A stretch of 64,000 nt of DNA from positions 186,001-250,000 of the forward strand of contig NZ_SPQZ01000002.1 in the NCBI RefSeq assembly GCF_004570845.1, in the 5' to 3' direction. The position numbers and the translations under genes were made by a program. The stretch's first letter is position 1. Every line of letters starts with the position of its first letter. Origin of the DNA: Orlajensenia leifsoniae. Its GTDB lineage: Bacteria; Actinomycetota; Actinomycetes; Actinomycetales; Microbacteriaceae. Under the pieces are notes generated by a model. It made no database searches, was not told where the DNA came from, and saw nothing but the letters and a program-made list of their open reading frames with translations. This document shows positions 27,802 to 37,861 of this stretch, piece by piece.

Positions 27802-28902
27802 ATGAAGCGGCCGCAGGGCTTCGAGCCGCCGCCTGCCAGCAAGCGGCCGACGCAGCCCCGTGCCGATACGCCCCAGCCGCCGACGACCTCGAGGACGACG
27901 ACGACGACGGATGCCGCACTCCCGGCACCCGTCGAGGTCGTCATGCCGGTGATCCTCTTCGACCGGGAGGCCGCCGAGGCGGCCGCAGCCGCCGAAGCCG
28001 CCGAGGCCGAGCGCCGCGCAGCCAGGAAGAAGCGCGGATCGCGGTCGGCGAAGGGGGCATCGACGGCGGCATCCGTCGGCGGTTCGTCCGACGCGCCGTC
28101 AGGCTCGACCGACACCTCCGCGGCGAACGCACCGGACGAGCCCGCGCGCTCCGCCTGGGCGACGGCCGCGGGCATCCGCGCGGCCAAGCGCGACCGCAAG
28201 CGCTACGAGCGCGCGGAGGTGCGCCGCTTCACGGCAGCCTCCCGTCGTCGTCGTCGCACCTGGCTCATCAGCGGGGGAGCGCTGCTCGCCATGGTGCTCG
28301 TCGTCGCCGGCACGGCCTTCTCGCCGATGATGGCGCTGCGCGTCGTCACGGTCGAGGGTGCCGAGCGCGTTGCGCCCACGCAGATCGTCACGGCACTGAG
28401 CGACCAGCTCGGCACGCCGCTGCCCCTCATCGACCTCGCCGCGGTGCGCGAGAAGCTCTCGGGCATGACCCTCATCCAGAGCTACTCGACCGAGAGCCAT
28501 CCGCCCGACACCCTCGTCATCCGCATCGTCGAGCGCGACCCCATCGGTGCGCGGGCGACCGATGCCGGATTCGACCTCGTCGACTCCGCCGGCGTCGTCA
28601 TCTCGTCGTCTCCCGAGCGACCGGCCGGCTACCCGCTTCTCGACACCCCGACTCCGACGGCTCTGGCCGCGGCCGGAGAGGTGGTCCGGGCGCTCCCGGC
28701 CGAGCTCCGCGCGAGCCTGGACTCCGTCACGGCCGGCACCCGTGACGACGTCACCCTGCAGCTCGCGGGCGGCCCGTCCGTCGTCTGGGGGAGCGCCGAC
28801 GACTCGGTCATAAAGGCGACAGTGCTCGCGCGGCTCCTGGCCGTCGCTCCCGGTGCGGCGAACTACGACGTCTCGTCGCCGTCGAGTCCCGTCTACAGCT
28901 GA
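27802..28902 (+). CDS. ftsQ: Cell division protein FtsQ/DivIB
   Basis: 366 residues from ATG. About 150 N-terminal residues are cytoplasmic, low-complexity and rich in Pro, Ala and charged residues, followed by one membrane segment (154-173), then a POTRA domain beginning MALRVVTVEGAERVAPTQIVTAL and a beta domain ending near residue 366. It scaffolds FtsL/FtsB and FtsWI outside the membrane. The cytoplasmic part is long compared with other bacteria but common in actinobacteria. Confidence 0.9.
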   Translation: MKRPQGFEPPPASKRPTQPRADTPQPPTTSRTTTTTDAALPAPVEVVMPVILFDREAAEAAAAAEAAEAERRAARKKRGSRSAKGASTAASVGGSSDAPSGSTDTSAANAPDEPARSAWATAAGIRAAKRDRKRYERAEVRRFTAASRRRRRTWLISGGALLAMVLVVAGTAFSPMMALRVVTVEGAERVAPTQIVTALSDQLGTPLPLIDLAAVREKLSGMTLIQSYSTESHPPDTLVIRIVERDPIGARATDAGFDLVDSAGVVISSSPERPAGYPLLDTPTPTALAAAGEVVRALPAELRASLDSVTAGTRDDVTLQLAGGPSVVWGSADDSVIKATVLARLLAVAPGAANYDVSSPSSPVYS

Positions 28903-29080
28903 CGGTTCGCGGCCGGCGTCTGATCGGCATCCGTCCGGCTTCGTCCGGCATCGGTCCGGTTCCGAGGGAATCGATGACGACGGGGCGACTTTCGACACGG
29001 TGTTCCGACACGCCCGCGCTTGTCTGACCCGCTTCGCCCCTGTCGACCTAACGTCAAATCAAGAAATGCATACCCAGCAT

Positions 29081-29092
29081 AACTTTAAGGTT
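29081..29092. promoter_or_regulatory. AT-rich imperfect palindrome in the ftsZ leader
   Basis: AACTTTAAGGTT reads as AACYTTAARGTT on both strands (two mismatches from a perfect palindrome). It lies in an AT-rich island (about 29050-29115) that stands out in this GC-rich window, 37 bases before ftsZ. It may be a promoter or operator of ftsZ; no confident -35/-10 pair could be assigned. Confidence 0.4.
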
Positions 29093-29128
29093 CCACTTGA
29101 GGTTTAGGGTTTCAACCGGAGGCCGGAC

Positions 29129-30325
29129 GTGTCAACAAACCAGAACTACCTCGCCGTCATCAAGGTCGTCGGAATCGGCGGCGGAGGTGTCAACGCCGTC
29201 AATCGAATGATCGAACTCGGCTTGCGCGGAGTCGAGTTCATCGCCATCAACACGGATGCCCAGGCACTGTTGATGAGCGACGCCGACGTCAAGCTCGACG
29301 TGGGTCGCGACCTCACCCGCGGCCTCGGTGCCGGAGCGGATCCCGAGGTCGGCCGTCGCGCCGCCGAGGATCACGCCGAGGAGATCGAGGAGGCCCTCGC
29401 CGGGGCCGACATGGTCTTCGTCACGGCTGGAGAGGGCGGTGGAACCGGAACCGGCGGTGCCCCCGTCGTCGCCCGCATCGCCAAGTCCATCGGAGCGCTC
29501 ACCATCGGTGTCGTCACGAAGCCGTTCGGCTTCGAGGGACGCCGTCGTCAGACCCAGGCCGAGCAGGGCGTCGCGAGCCTCAAGAACGAGGTCGACACCC
29601 TCATCGTCGTTCCGAACGACCGCCTGCTCGAGATCAGCGACCGCGGCATCAGCATGCTCGAGGCGTTCTCGACGGCCGACCAGGTGCTCCTCGCCGGTGT
29701 GCAGGGCATCACCGACCTGATCACCACACCGGGTCTCATCAACCTCGACTTCGCCGACGTGAAGTCCGTCATGCAGGGTGCAGGCTCCGCCCTCATGGGC
29801 ATCGGCTCCTCGCGGGGCGCCGACCGTGCCATCAAGGCGGCAGAGCTCGCGGTGGCTAGCCCGCTGCTCGAGGCGTCCATCGACGGCGCACACGGAGTCC
29901 TCCTCTCCATCCAGGGCGGATCGAACCTCGGAATCTTCGAGATCAACGACGCCGCTCGCCTGGTGCAGGAGGCCGTCCACCCCGAAGCCAACATCATCTT
30001 CGGTGCCGTCATCGACGACACCCTGGGCGACGAGGTGCGGGTCACCGTCATCGCAGCCGGCTTCGACGGCGGAGAACCGCAGCCGATCGACGAGGCCGCC
30101 CGCAAGGCCGGCCAGACCAAGGCCAGCCTCGGCGCCGCCGCGGCCGCCGTCGGCATCGCGGTGAGCCCGACGGCCGCCGACTCCCTCGACGGCGAGTTCG
30201 ACATCGAGGAACTCGTGGAGTCGCCGGTCTGGACCGCCGACTCCGGTGTCGTCGAGCAGGTCGTCGCCGACCCTGCGTTCGCCGACGACAGCGAGGACAT
30301 CGACATCCCCGACTTCCTGAAATAG
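29129..30325 (+). CDS. ftsZ: Cell division GTPase FtsZ
   Basis: 398 residues from GTG with CCGGAGG upstream. The tubulin homologue that forms the Z-ring. The nucleotide-binding [13 protein letters not shown], the tubulin signature [10 protein letters not shown], and the synergy loop [13 protein letters not shown] are intact. After a variable linker the protein ends in DIDIPDFLK, the conserved tail that binds SepF and SepH partners. A 226-base leader separates it from ftsQ and probably carries its own promoters. ftsA is absent, as usual in actinobacteria. Confidence 0.97.
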   Translation: MSTNQNYLAVIKVVGIGGGGVNAVNRMIELGLRGVEFIAINTDAQALLMSDADVKLDVGRDLTRGLGAGADPEVGRRAAEDHAEEIEEALAGADMVFVTAGEGGGTGTGGAPVVARIAKSIGALTIGVVTKPFGFEGRRRQTQAEQGVASLKNEVDTLIVVPNDRLLEISDRGISMLEAFSTADQVLLAGVQGITDLITTPGLINLDFADVKSVMQGAGSALMGIGSSRGADRAIKAAELAVASPLLEASIDGAHGVLLSIQGGSNLGIFEINDAARLVQEAVHPEANIIFGAVIDDTLGDEVRVTVIAAGFDGGEPQPIDEAARKAGQTKASLGAAAAAVGIAVSPTAADSLDGEFDIEELVESPVWTADSGVVEQVVADPAFADDSEDIDIPDFLK

Positions 30326-30347
30326 GACGCGGGCGAAGCGACTCACA

Positions 30348-31031
30348 ATGACGGATGCGACGCTCGCCGAACGCCTCGGCTCCCTGCGGCTCGCCGTCTC
30401 CGACGCCGCAGCGGAGGCGGGGCGATCCGTCGACGACATCACCACGATCGCCGTCACGAAGTTCCACCCGGCCGCCCTCATCCGCGACCTGGTGGAGCTC
30501 GGCGTGCACGACATTGCCGAGAACCGTCACCAGGAGGCCAGGGACAAGGCCGCCGAGCTGTCGGGCCTGCCCATCCGCTGGCACTTCGTGGGCCAGGTGC
30601 AGGGCAAGAAGGCCAGGCAGGTGCGGGCCTACGCCGACGTCATCCACTCCGTCGACAGGTCGTCGCTCGTCGACGCCCTGGCGTCGGAGGAGTCGAGCAT
30701 CGACTGCTTCGTGCAGGTGAACCTCACCGCGGACGAGTCCCGCGGCGGGGCGACGCCGGCCCGGCTCCCTGGGCTCGTCGACGAGGTTCTCGCCGCCCCC
30801 GGGCTGCGACTCCTCGGCCTCATGGCGGTCGCCCCGCTCGATGAGGACCCGCGCCGGGCGTTCGCCCACGTGCGTGCACTGTCCGAGCGCATCCAGCGGC
30901 AGGCGCCGCACGCCACCTCGCTGTCCATGGGCATGTCCCAGGACTTCCGAGCCGCCATCCTCGAAGGGGCGACACACCTTCGAATCGGCACCATCATTAC
31001 CGGGAATCGTCCTGACCCCCGGTTAATCTGA
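30348..31031 (+). CDS. PLP homeostasis protein (YggS/PLPBP family)
   Basis: 227 residues from ATG. A pyridoxal-phosphate-binding barrel protein that buffers the cofactor and affects amino-acid metabolism; it has no known enzymatic reaction. The PLP lysine is Lys38 in TIAVTKFHP; WHFVGQVQGKK and the C-terminal LSMGMSQDFRAAILEGATHLRIGT are family signatures. It sits directly after ftsZ. The pgeF/yfiH gene often found between ftsZ and this gene is missing. Confidence 0.92.
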   Translation: MTDATLAERLGSLRLAVSDAAAEAGRSVDDITTIAVTKFHPAALIRDLVELGVHDIAENRHQEARDKAAELSGLPIRWHFVGQVQGKKARQVRAYADVIHSVDRSSLVDALASEESSIDCFVQVNLTADESRGGATPARLPGLVDEVLAAPGLRLLGLMAVAPLDEDPRRAFAHVRALSERIQRQAPHATSLSMGMSQDFRAAILEGATHLRIGTIITGNRPDPRLI

Positions 31032-31061
31032 ACCTGTAGTGATCACGCAACGGAGGTAGCG

Positions 31062-31541
31062 ATGTCCAACCCGCTCAAGAAGACCATGGTCTATCTGGGT
31101 CTGGCCGACGAGGAGCTCGAGTACGAGACTCCCGCGGCGGCTCCTGCCGCGCCCGTCGCGGCGGCACCGGCTCCGGCTCCCGCTCGCGGTGGCGCACCGG
31201 TGACCCCCCTGCGCAAGTCCTCGACTCCGAAGGTGGTTGCACCCGTGGCATCCGAGATGAACGAGATCCTGACCGTGCACCCGCGCCAGTACCGCGACGC
31301 CCAGGTCATCGCCGAGAGCTTCCGTGAGGGCATCCCCGTGATCATCAACCTCTCACAGATGTCGGACGGCGACGCCCGTCGTCTCATCGACTTCGCGAGC
31401 GGGCTGTCCCAGGGCCTCTACGGCAAGATCGAGCGCGTCACCAACAAGGTCTTCCTGCTCTCGCCGCAGCACGTCATGATCTCCGGCGAGAACGGTGCTG
31501 CGGAGTCCGACGTCGAAGCGTCGTTCTTCGCGCAGCCGTAA
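31062..31541 (+). CDS. sepF: Cell division protein SepF
   Basis: 159 residues from ATG, with CGGAGGTAG upstream. It anchors FtsZ to the membrane in organisms without FtsA. An N-terminal segment ([14 protein letters not shown]) probably forms the amphipathic membrane helix, an alanine/proline linker follows, and the C-terminal domain holds [18 protein letters not shown]-type sequence and [19 protein letters not shown], the FtsZ-binding fold. Lies between PLPBP and yggT as in other actinobacteria. Confidence 0.94.
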   Translation: MSNPLKKTMVYLGLADEELEYETPAAAPAAPVAAAPAPAPARGGAPVTPLRKSSTPKVVAPVASEMNEILTVHPRQYRDAQVIAESFREGIPVIINLSQMSDGDARRLIDFASGLSQGLYGKIERVTNKVFLLSPQHVMISGENGAAESDVEASFFAQP

Positions 31542-31547
31542 CAGTAC

Positions 31548-31844
31548 GTGGCGATCGTCTCGCTCCTCGCGAGCATCCTCTACTACCTGCTGCTGATCTA
31601 CTTCTTCGTCATGTGGGCGCGTTTCGTGCTCGATCTGGTGAAGACCTTCAACCGCAGTTGGCGTCCGCACGGCTTCGGCCTGGTGCTCGCCGAAGGCGTG
31701 TACACGGTGACCGAGCCGCCGATCCGCTTCTTCCGGCGTCTCCTTCCTCCGCTGCGCGTCGGCGGCGTCGCGTTCGACTTCGGCTGGAGCCTGACGATGC
31801 TCATCGTCATCATCCTGATGTGGATCGTCCCGCTGTTCGTCTGA
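31548..31844 (+). CDS. YggT family membrane protein
   Basis: 98 residues from GTG, 6 bases after sepF. Two membrane segments (about 3-22 and 75-97) flank a loop with TVTEPPIRFFRRLLPP, the family signature. Function is not settled; in gram-positives it is regularly linked to sepF and divIVA, suggesting a role at the division site. Confidence 0.88.
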   Translation: MAIVSLLASILYYLLLIYFFVMWARFVLDLVKTFNRSWRPHGFGLVLAEGVYTVTEPPIRFFRRLLPPLRVGGVAFDFGWSLTMLIVIILMWIVPLFV

Positions 31845-31968
31845 GCGGGCACCCGATCCCGATACGACGTCAGACGTCGGCGCGCCGTGCGAATCCCCAG
31901 CGGACTTTGCTAGCGTTAGTCGAACGTTTCCAAGACCAGTTCGATTCAAGTTCAAAGGGTGGCAGGCC

Positions 31969-32637
31969 ATGGCGCTTACTCCGGAAGATGTTGTCAACAA
32001 GCGGTTCCAGCCGACGAAGTTCCGTGAGGGATACGACCAGGACGAGGTCGATGACTTCCTCGATGAGGTCGTCGTCGAACTGCGCCGCCTGAACGGTGAG
32101 AACGAGGAGCTGCGCCAGCAGCTCGCGTCGTCCGGCTCGCGCAGCGACGAGGCTCCGGCCGCCGTCGCCCCCGTGCCCAGCTTCGCCGAGCCCGTCGCGG
32201 CGGTTCCCGCACCCGTCGCAGCCCCTGTGGCAGCGGCAGCGGTCGAGGACGAGCAGACCAGCACCACGAACCTCCTCCAGCTGGCTCGCCGCCTGCACGA
32301 GGAGCACGTGCGTGAGGGCATCGAGAAGCGCGACGCGCTCATCGCCGAGGGCCACGCCACCGCAGCGCGCGTCGTCGCCGAGGCCGAGGCCAAGCAGCGC
32401 GCCCAGATCGGAGCGCTCGACGCCGAGCGTCAGAGTCTCGAGACCCGCATCGACGAGCTGCGCAACTTCGAGCGCGACTACCGCTCCAAGCTCAAGGGCT
32501 ACATCGAGGGTCAGCTGCGTGAGCTCGACGCATCGGGCGGAGCCTCGACTGCACCTGCTGCAGCCCAGACCTTCGGCTCGCCGGTGAGCGCCTCCGGCGA
32601 CCAGCAGGCTCCGAGCTTCCAGGGCTTTGGCGCGTAG
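31969..32637 (+). CDS. divIVA: Polar growth protein DivIVA/Wag31
   Basis: 222 residues from ATG, with AAAGGGTGG upstream. It marks curved membrane at poles and septa and recruits the wall-growth machinery. The N-terminal lipid-binding domain MALTPEDVVNKRFQPTKFR..GYDQDEVDDFLDEV is diagnostic; a proline/alanine linker (about 60-95) and a long C-terminal coiled coil (about 100-190) follow. The 124-base gap upstream suggests its own promoter. lspA starts inside its last codons. Confidence 0.95.
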   Translation: MALTPEDVVNKRFQPTKFREGYDQDEVDDFLDEVVVELRRLNGENEELRQQLASSGSRSDEAPAAVAPVPSFAEPVAAVPAPVAAPVAAAAVEDEQTSTTNLLQLARRLHEEHVREGIEKRDALIAEGHATAARVVAEAEAKQRAQIGALDAERQSLETRIDELRNFERDYRSKLKGYIEGQLRELDASGGASTAPAAAQTFGSPVSASGDQQAPSFQGFGA

Positions 32638-33283
32638 CGCCGGCACGAAGAAGAGGGTCAGCTCCACCACACTCGCGCTTCTGGCCGGGGTCGCGCTCTG
32701 CGCATACGGCCTCGACCAGTTGAGCAAGTACCTCGTCGTCAACAACCTGACGGAGGGGGAGACGGTACCGGTTCTCGGTCCCGTGCTGCAGCTCCTGTTC
32801 GTGCGTAATTCCGGAGCTGCATTCTCCCTCGCGAGCGGCATGACGTGGATCTTCACGATCATCGCCTCACTCGTGATCGTGTTCATCATCTGGTTCGCCA
32901 CCCGCATCCGCTCCAAGGCGTGGGCCGTCGTCTTCGGCCTGCTCCTGGGCGGCGTGCTGGGAAACCTCACCGATCGCTTCTTCCGGGAGCCCAGCTTCGG
33001 CATGGGGCACGTGATCGACTTCATCTCGACACCGTGGATCGTCCCGGCCATCTACAACGTGGCCGACATGGCCATCGTGTCGAGCATGATCCTGTTCCTC
33101 ATCCTGAGCCTGCGGGGCATCGGCCTCGACGGTTCACGGCCGAGCAAGGACAAGCCCGTGGCCGAGACTGATGCCGCAGGCTCCGTCGACGCCGATGCGA
33201 CGGTGACGGATGCCGCGACTCCCGCCGCGCCGGCCACGCCCACCGCTCCGGCGGCACCCACCGCCCCCGAGGGTCGCGACTGA
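32627..33283 (+). CDS. lspA: Lipoprotein signal peptidase
   Basis: 218 residues from TTG at 32627, 11 bases before the divIVA stop; no ATG or GTG lies between this codon and the first membrane segment, so the rare start and coupling to divIVA are likely. It cleaves prolipoprotein signal peptides in the membrane. The two catalytic aspartates lie in GNLTDRF and YNVADMAIV. Four membrane segments are followed by a low-complexity Ala/Pro/Thr tail of about 45 residues, which is unusual for LspA. Confidence 0.92.
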   Translation: MARSAGTKKRVSSTTLALLAGVALCAYGLDQLSKYLVVNNLTEGETVPVLGPVLQLLFVRNSGAAFSLASGMTWIFTIIASLVIVFIIWFATRIRSKAWAVVFGLLLGGVLGNLTDRFFREPSFGMGHVIDFISTPWIVPAIYNVADMAIVSSMILFLILSLRGIGLDGSRPSKDKPVAETDAAGSVDADATVTDAATPAAPATPTAPAAPTAPEGRD

Positions 33284-33285
33284 GC

Positions 33286-34206
33286 ATGGAGACGCGCTCC
33301 CTGCCCGTGCCCGACGGTCTGGACGGCACCCGCGTCGACGCCGCGATCGCCAAGCTCCTCGGCTTCTCACGCACCTTCGCGGCCGAGGTCGCCGAAGCGG
33401 GCGGCGTGAGCGTTGACGGGCGCACCGTCGACAAGTCCGACAGGTTGCGCGGAGGGTCCTGGCTCGAGGTCAGCTGGGCGCCCAAGCAGGCTCTCGAGAT
33501 CGTGCCGATCCCGGTGCCCGACCTCGGCATCGTGTACGACGACGACGACATCGTCGTCGTCGATAAGCCGGCAGGCGTCGCGGCGCATCCGTCGGTCGGC
33601 TGGGAGGGTCCGACCGTCGTCGGCGCTCTCGCCGCCGCCGGGTTCCGCATCTCCACCTCGGGTGCTCCCGAGCGTGCCGGTGTCGTGCACCGCCTCGACG
33701 CGGGCACCAGCGGCCTCATGGTCGTCGCCAAGAGCGAGAAGGCCTACACGGCCCTGAAGCGTGCCTTCCACGACCGCGAGGTCGAGAAGATCTACCACGC
33801 CGTGGTGCAGGGGCACCCCGATCCGCTGCTCGGCACGATCGACGCGCCCATCGGGCGGCATCCGCGCTCCGACTGGAAGTTCGCGGTCATCGCCGACGGC
33901 AAGCACTCGGTCACCCACTACGAGACCCTCGAGGCGTTCCCGTACGCCTCCCTGCTCGAGATCCACCTGGAGACGGGGCGCACGCACCAGATCCGCGTGC
34001 ACATGGCGGCCCAGCGGCATCCGTGCGTCGGAGATGCGATGTACGGAGCCGACCCCAAGCTGTCGGCGAAGCTCGGTCTCACCAGGCAGTGGCTGCACGC
34101 CCACCAGCTCAGCTTCGACCACCCGTCGAGCGGAGAATGGGTCACCTTTACCTCGCCGTACGCGCCCGAACTGCAGCACGCCCTCGACGTTCTGCGCGGC
34201 GACTGA
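33286..34206 (+). CDS. rluD: RluD-family 23S rRNA pseudouridine synthase
   Basis: 306 residues from ATG, two bases after lspA. An N-terminal S4 RNA-binding domain (about 10-75) precedes the catalytic domain with [16 protein letters not shown], which contains the catalytic aspartate, and [19 protein letters not shown]. It probably converts uridines in helix 69 or another site of 23S rRNA; the exact target is inferred from family only. The lspA-rluD order is common in gram-positive bacteria. Confidence 0.9.
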   Translation: METRSLPVPDGLDGTRVDAAIAKLLGFSRTFAAEVAEAGGVSVDGRTVDKSDRLRGGSWLEVSWAPKQALEIVPIPVPDLGIVYDDDDIVVVDKPAGVAAHPSVGWEGPTVVGALAAAGFRISTSGAPERAGVVHRLDAGTSGLMVVAKSEKAYTALKRAFHDREVEKIYHAVVQGHPDPLLGTIDAPIGRHPRSDWKFAVIADGKHSVTHYETLEAFPYASLLEIHLETGRTHQIRVHMAAQRHPCVGDAMYGADPKLSAKLGLTRQWLHAHQLSFDHPSSGEWVTFTSPYAPELQHALDVLRGD

Positions 34207-34290
34207 CCGACACGCTGGCGACGCGCCGATGCGTGGCCGCGCAGGTCTTAAGCTGGACACTCACCACCCGCTCGTCCCCTCTCGTCAGGA

Positions 34291-37200
34291 GTGAATCTGC
34301 CCTCCAACGGTGACTCCTTCGTCCACCTGCACGTGCACAGCGAGTACTCGATGCTCGACGGCGCCGCGCGCGTCAAGCCGCTCATCGAGGCCGCGGTCGA
34401 ACAGAGCATGCCCGCCGTCGCCGTGACCGACCACGGCAACGTGTTCGGTGCATTCGACTTCTGGCGCACGGCCACTGAGGCCGGCATCAAGCCGATCATC
34501 GGCACCGAGGCCTACGTCACCCCGGGCACCCATCGCGGCGACCGCACGAGGGTGCGCTGGGGCAACGGCGGCGAGGACGACGTGTCGGGCGCCGGCGCCT
34601 ATACGCACATGACCCTGCTGTCGTCGACGACCGAGGGCATGCACAACCTGTTCCGGCTCTCGAGCAAGGCATCGATGGAGGGGTACTACTTCAAGCCCCG
34701 CATGGACCGCGAGATCCTCTCCGAGTACAGCACCGGCCTCATCGCCACAACCGGCTGCGTGAGCGGGGAGGTGCAGACCCGCCTGCGTCTCGGGCAGTAC
34801 GACGAGGCGGTCAAGGCCGCCGGCGACTTCCAGGACATGTTCGGCAAGGAGAACTACTACGCCGAGATCATGGATCACGGCCTGCCGATCGAGCGGCGCA
34901 CCATGAACGACCTGCTGAAGCTCGCCAAGCAGCTCGACATGCCCCTCGTCGCCACCAACGACCTGCACTACACGCACGCCCACGACGCCACCAGCCACGC
35001 CGCCCTTCTCTGCGTGCAGTCCGGTTCCACCCTCGACGACCCCAACCGCTTCAAGTTCGACGCCGACGAGTTCTACCTGAAGAGCGCCGACCAGATGCGG
35101 TCGCTGTTCCGCGACTATCCCGAGGCCTGCGACAACACCCTGCTCATCGCCGAGCGCTGCAACGTTGAATTCGATACCAACGCCAACTACATGCCGCGCT
35201 TCCCGGTTCCCGAGGGCGAGACCGAGGACTCCTGGTTCACCAAGGAGGTCGACGCCGGCCTCGCCGAGCGCTACCCGAACGGAATCCCCGACGAGGTGCG
35301 CAAGCAGGCCGACTACGAGGTCGGCGTCATCCTGCAGATGGGCTTCCCCGGCTACTTCCTCGTCGTCGCCGACTTCATCAACTGGTCGAAGCGGAACGGC
35401 ATCCGCGTCGGCCCCGGCCGTGGTTCCGGTGCCGGATCGATGGCGGCATACGCCATGAAGATCACCGACCTCGATCCGCTGCGCCACGGGCTCATCTTCG
35501 AGCGCTTCCTCAACCCCGACCGCGTCTCCATGCCCGACTTCGACGTCGACTTCGACGATCGTCGCCGCGGCGAGGTCATCAAGTACGTCACCGAGAAGTA
35601 CGGCTCCGAGCGCGTCGCCCAGATCGTGACCTACGGCACCATCAAGGCCAAGCAGGCGCTCAAGGATTCGTCCCGCGTGCTCGGGTTCCCCTTCGGCATG
35701 GGCGACAAGCTCACGAAGGCGATGCCGCCGCCCGTCATGGGCAAGGACATCCCGCTCACCGGCATCTTCGACAAGACGCATCCGCGATTCAAGGAGGCGT
35801 CGGACATCCGTGCCGTCGTTGAGACGGATCCCGATGCCCGCACGGTCTTCGACACGGCTCTCGGCATCGAGAACCTCAAACGCCAGTGGGGCGTGCACGC
35901 CGCCGGCGTGATCATGTCGAGCGACCCGCTCATCGACATCATCCCGATCATGAAGCGCGAGCAGGACGGCCAGATCGTCACGCAGTTTGACTACCCGGCT
36001 GCGGAGTCGCTCGGACTGATCAAGATGGACTTCCTGGGGCTGCGCAACCTCACGATCATCTCCGACGCCCTCGACAACATCGAGGCGAACCGCGGTCACA
36101 GGCTCGACCTCGAGTCGCTCGAGCTCGACGACCAGCCCTCGTACGACCTGCTCGCCCGGGGCGACACGCTCGGTGTGTTCCAGCTCGACGGCGGGCCCAT
36201 GCGCGGCCTGCTGCGCCTGATGAAGCCCGACAACTTCGAGGACATCTCGGCGGTGCTGGCGCTCTACAGGCCCGGCCCGATGGGTGCCGACTCGCACACC
36301 AACTACGCCCTGCGCAAGAACGGCCTGCAGCCGATCACGCCGATCCACCCCGAGCTGGCCGAGGCCCTCGAAGACGTGCTCGGCGGCACCTACGGCCTCA
36401 TCATCTACCAGGAGCAGGTGATGTCGATCGCCCAGAAGGTGGCCGGCTTCTCCCTCGGCCAGGCCGACATCCTCCGGCGCGCGATGGGCAAGAAGAAGAA
36501 GAGCGAGCTCGACAAGCAGTTCGAGGGCTTCTCGGGCGGAATGACGGCGAACGGATACTCCGCTGCGGCCATCAAGACGCTGTGGGACATCCTGCTGCCG
36601 TTCTCCGACTACGCCTTCAACAAGGCGCACTCGGCGGCCTACGGCGTCGTGTCGTACTGGACCGCGTACCTGAAGGCGCACTATCCGGCCGAGTACATGG
36701 CCGCGCTGCTCACCAGCGTCGGCGACTCCAAGGACAAGATGGCCATCTACCTGAACGAGTGCCGCCGCATGGGCATCAGGGTGCTGCCGCCCGACGTGAA
36801 CGAGTCGATCGGCTTCTTCGCCGCAGCCGGCGAGGACATCCGCTTCGGCCTCGGCGCCGTGCGCAACGTGGGCATGAACGTCGTCGACGGCATCCGTGCC
36901 GCCCGAGAGGAGAAGGGCCGCTTCGAGTCGTTCCACGACTACCTGCGCAAGGTCCCGATCCACGCCACGAACAAGCGCACCATCGAGTCCCTGATCAAGG
37001 CAGGCGCCTTCGACTCCCTCGGCAACACCCGCCGCGCGCTCGTGGAGATCCACGAGCAGGCCGTCGAGTCGGCCGTGAAGATCAAGCGCGACGAGGACAA
37101 CGGCAACGTCGGGTTCGACTTCGACAGCCTGTTCGAGGACGCCGGAGCCGCGCCGGTCTCGCACGTGCCCGATCGACCCGAGTGGTCGAAGCGCGACAAG

Positions 37201-37821
37201 CTCGCCTTCGAGCGCGAGATGCTCGGCCTCTACGTCTCCGACCACCCGCTCGCCGGGCTCGAGGTTCCGCTGGCCAAGCATGCCGACGTCGCCATCGCCG
37301 ACCTCATGGCGAACGAGAGCACTCAAGACGGCGAGACCGTCACCATCGCCGGCCTGGTCACGAGCGTGCAGCACCGCACGGCGAAGAACTCGGGCAACCA
37401 GTACGGCATGATCCAGGTCGAGGACTTCGGCGGCGAGATCACCGTGATGTTCATGGGCAAGGCGTACCAGGAGTTCGCCCCGGCCCTGGTCGGCGACTCC
37501 ATCGTGGTCGTGCGCGGACGCGTCAGCCTGCGCGACGACGGCATGAACCTGCACGCGTACAGCATCTTCAGCCCCGATCTCGGTCAGGGAGACATGGATG
37601 GCGCACCCGTCGTCATCTCGGTGCCGGAGTCGCGGGCGACGACGGACATCATGCAGTCGCTCGGCGACGTGCTCATCCGCCACTCCGGGGCGACCGAGGT
37701 GCGGCTGAAGCTCGTGAAGGGCTCGACGGCGCGCGTGTTCGAGGTGCCGTATCCGGTGCGCGTCACGGCGGACCTCTACGGCGAGCTCAAGAGCCTGCTC
37801 GGCCCCAACTGCCTGGTGTGA
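34291..37821 (+). CDS. dnaE1: DNA polymerase III alpha subunit DnaE1
   Basis: 1176 residues from GTG; AGGA lies directly against the start codon, too close for normal use, so initiation may be unusual. The replicative polymerase. The PHP domain begins FVHLHVHSEYSMLDGAARV with its metal-binding histidines, so 3'-5' proofreading by PHP is possible as in mycobacteria. Palm-domain catalytic aspartates are in MPDFDVDFDDRR; GPGRGSGAGS and a C-terminal OB-fold (about 1010-1090) are also visible. Full length; not the error-prone DnaE2. Confidence 0.96.
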   Translation: MNLPSNGDSFVHLHVHSEYSMLDGAARVKPLIEAAVEQSMPAVAVTDHGNVFGAFDFWRTATEAGIKPIIGTEAYVTPGTHRGDRTRVRWGNGGEDDVSGAGAYTHMTLLSSTTEGMHNLFRLSSKASMEGYYFKPRMDREILSEYSTGLIATTGCVSGEVQTRLRLGQYDEAVKAAGDFQDMFGKENYYAEIMDHGLPIERRTMNDLLKLAKQLDMPLVATNDLHYTHAHDATSHAALLCVQSGSTLDDPNRFKFDADEFYLKSADQMRSLFRDYPEACDNTLLIAERCNVEFDTNANYMPRFPVPEGETEDSWFTKEVDAGLAERYPNGIPDEVRKQADYEVGVILQMGFPGYFLVVADFINWSKRNGIRVGPGRGSGAGSMAAYAMKITDLDPLRHGLIFERFLNPDRVSMPDFDVDFDDRRRGEVIKYVTEKYGSERVAQIVTYGTIKAKQALKDSSRVLGFPFGMGDKLTKAMPPPVMGKDIPLTGIFDKTHPRFKEASDIRAVVETDPDARTVFDTALGIENLKRQWGVHAAGVIMSSDPLIDIIPIMKREQDGQIVTQFDYPAAESLGLIKMDFLGLRNLTIISDALDNIEANRGHRLDLESLELDDQPSYDLLARGDTLGVFQLDGGPMRGLLRLMKPDNFEDISAVLALYRPGPMGADSHTNYALRKNGLQPITPIHPELAEALEDVLGGTYGLIIYQEQVMSIAQKVAGFSLGQADILRRAMGKKKKSELDKQFEGFSGGMTANGYSAAAIKTLWDILLPFSDYAFNKAHSAAYGVVSYWTAYLKAHYPAEYMAALLTSVGDSKDKMAIYLNECRRMGIRVLPPDVNESIGFFAAAGEDIRFGLGAVRNVGMNVVDGIRAAREEKGRFESFHDYLRKVPIHATNKRTIESLIKAGAFDSLGNTRRALVEIHEQAVESAVKIKRDEDNGNVGFDFDSLFEDAGAAPVSHVPDRPEWSKRDKLAFEREMLGLYVSDHPLAGLEVPLAKHADVAIADLMANESTQDGETVTIAGLVTSVQHRTAKNSGNQYGMIQVEDFGGEITVMFMGKAYQEFAPALVGDSIVVVRGRVSLRDDGMNLHAYSIFSPDLGQGDMDGAPVVISVPESRATTDIMQSLGDVLIRHSGATEVRLKLVKGSTARVFEVPYPVRVTADLYGELKSLLGPNCLV

Positions 37822-37861
37822 GTTGCGCGCTCGGACGACCCGATCGCCGCCCGTCGAACTG

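Noticed and set aside
29041-29070. A clear -35/-10 promoter for ftsZ (CATAAC at 29078-29083)
   Set aside because: No acceptable -35 lies 16-18 bases upstream, so only the AT-rich element is reported.
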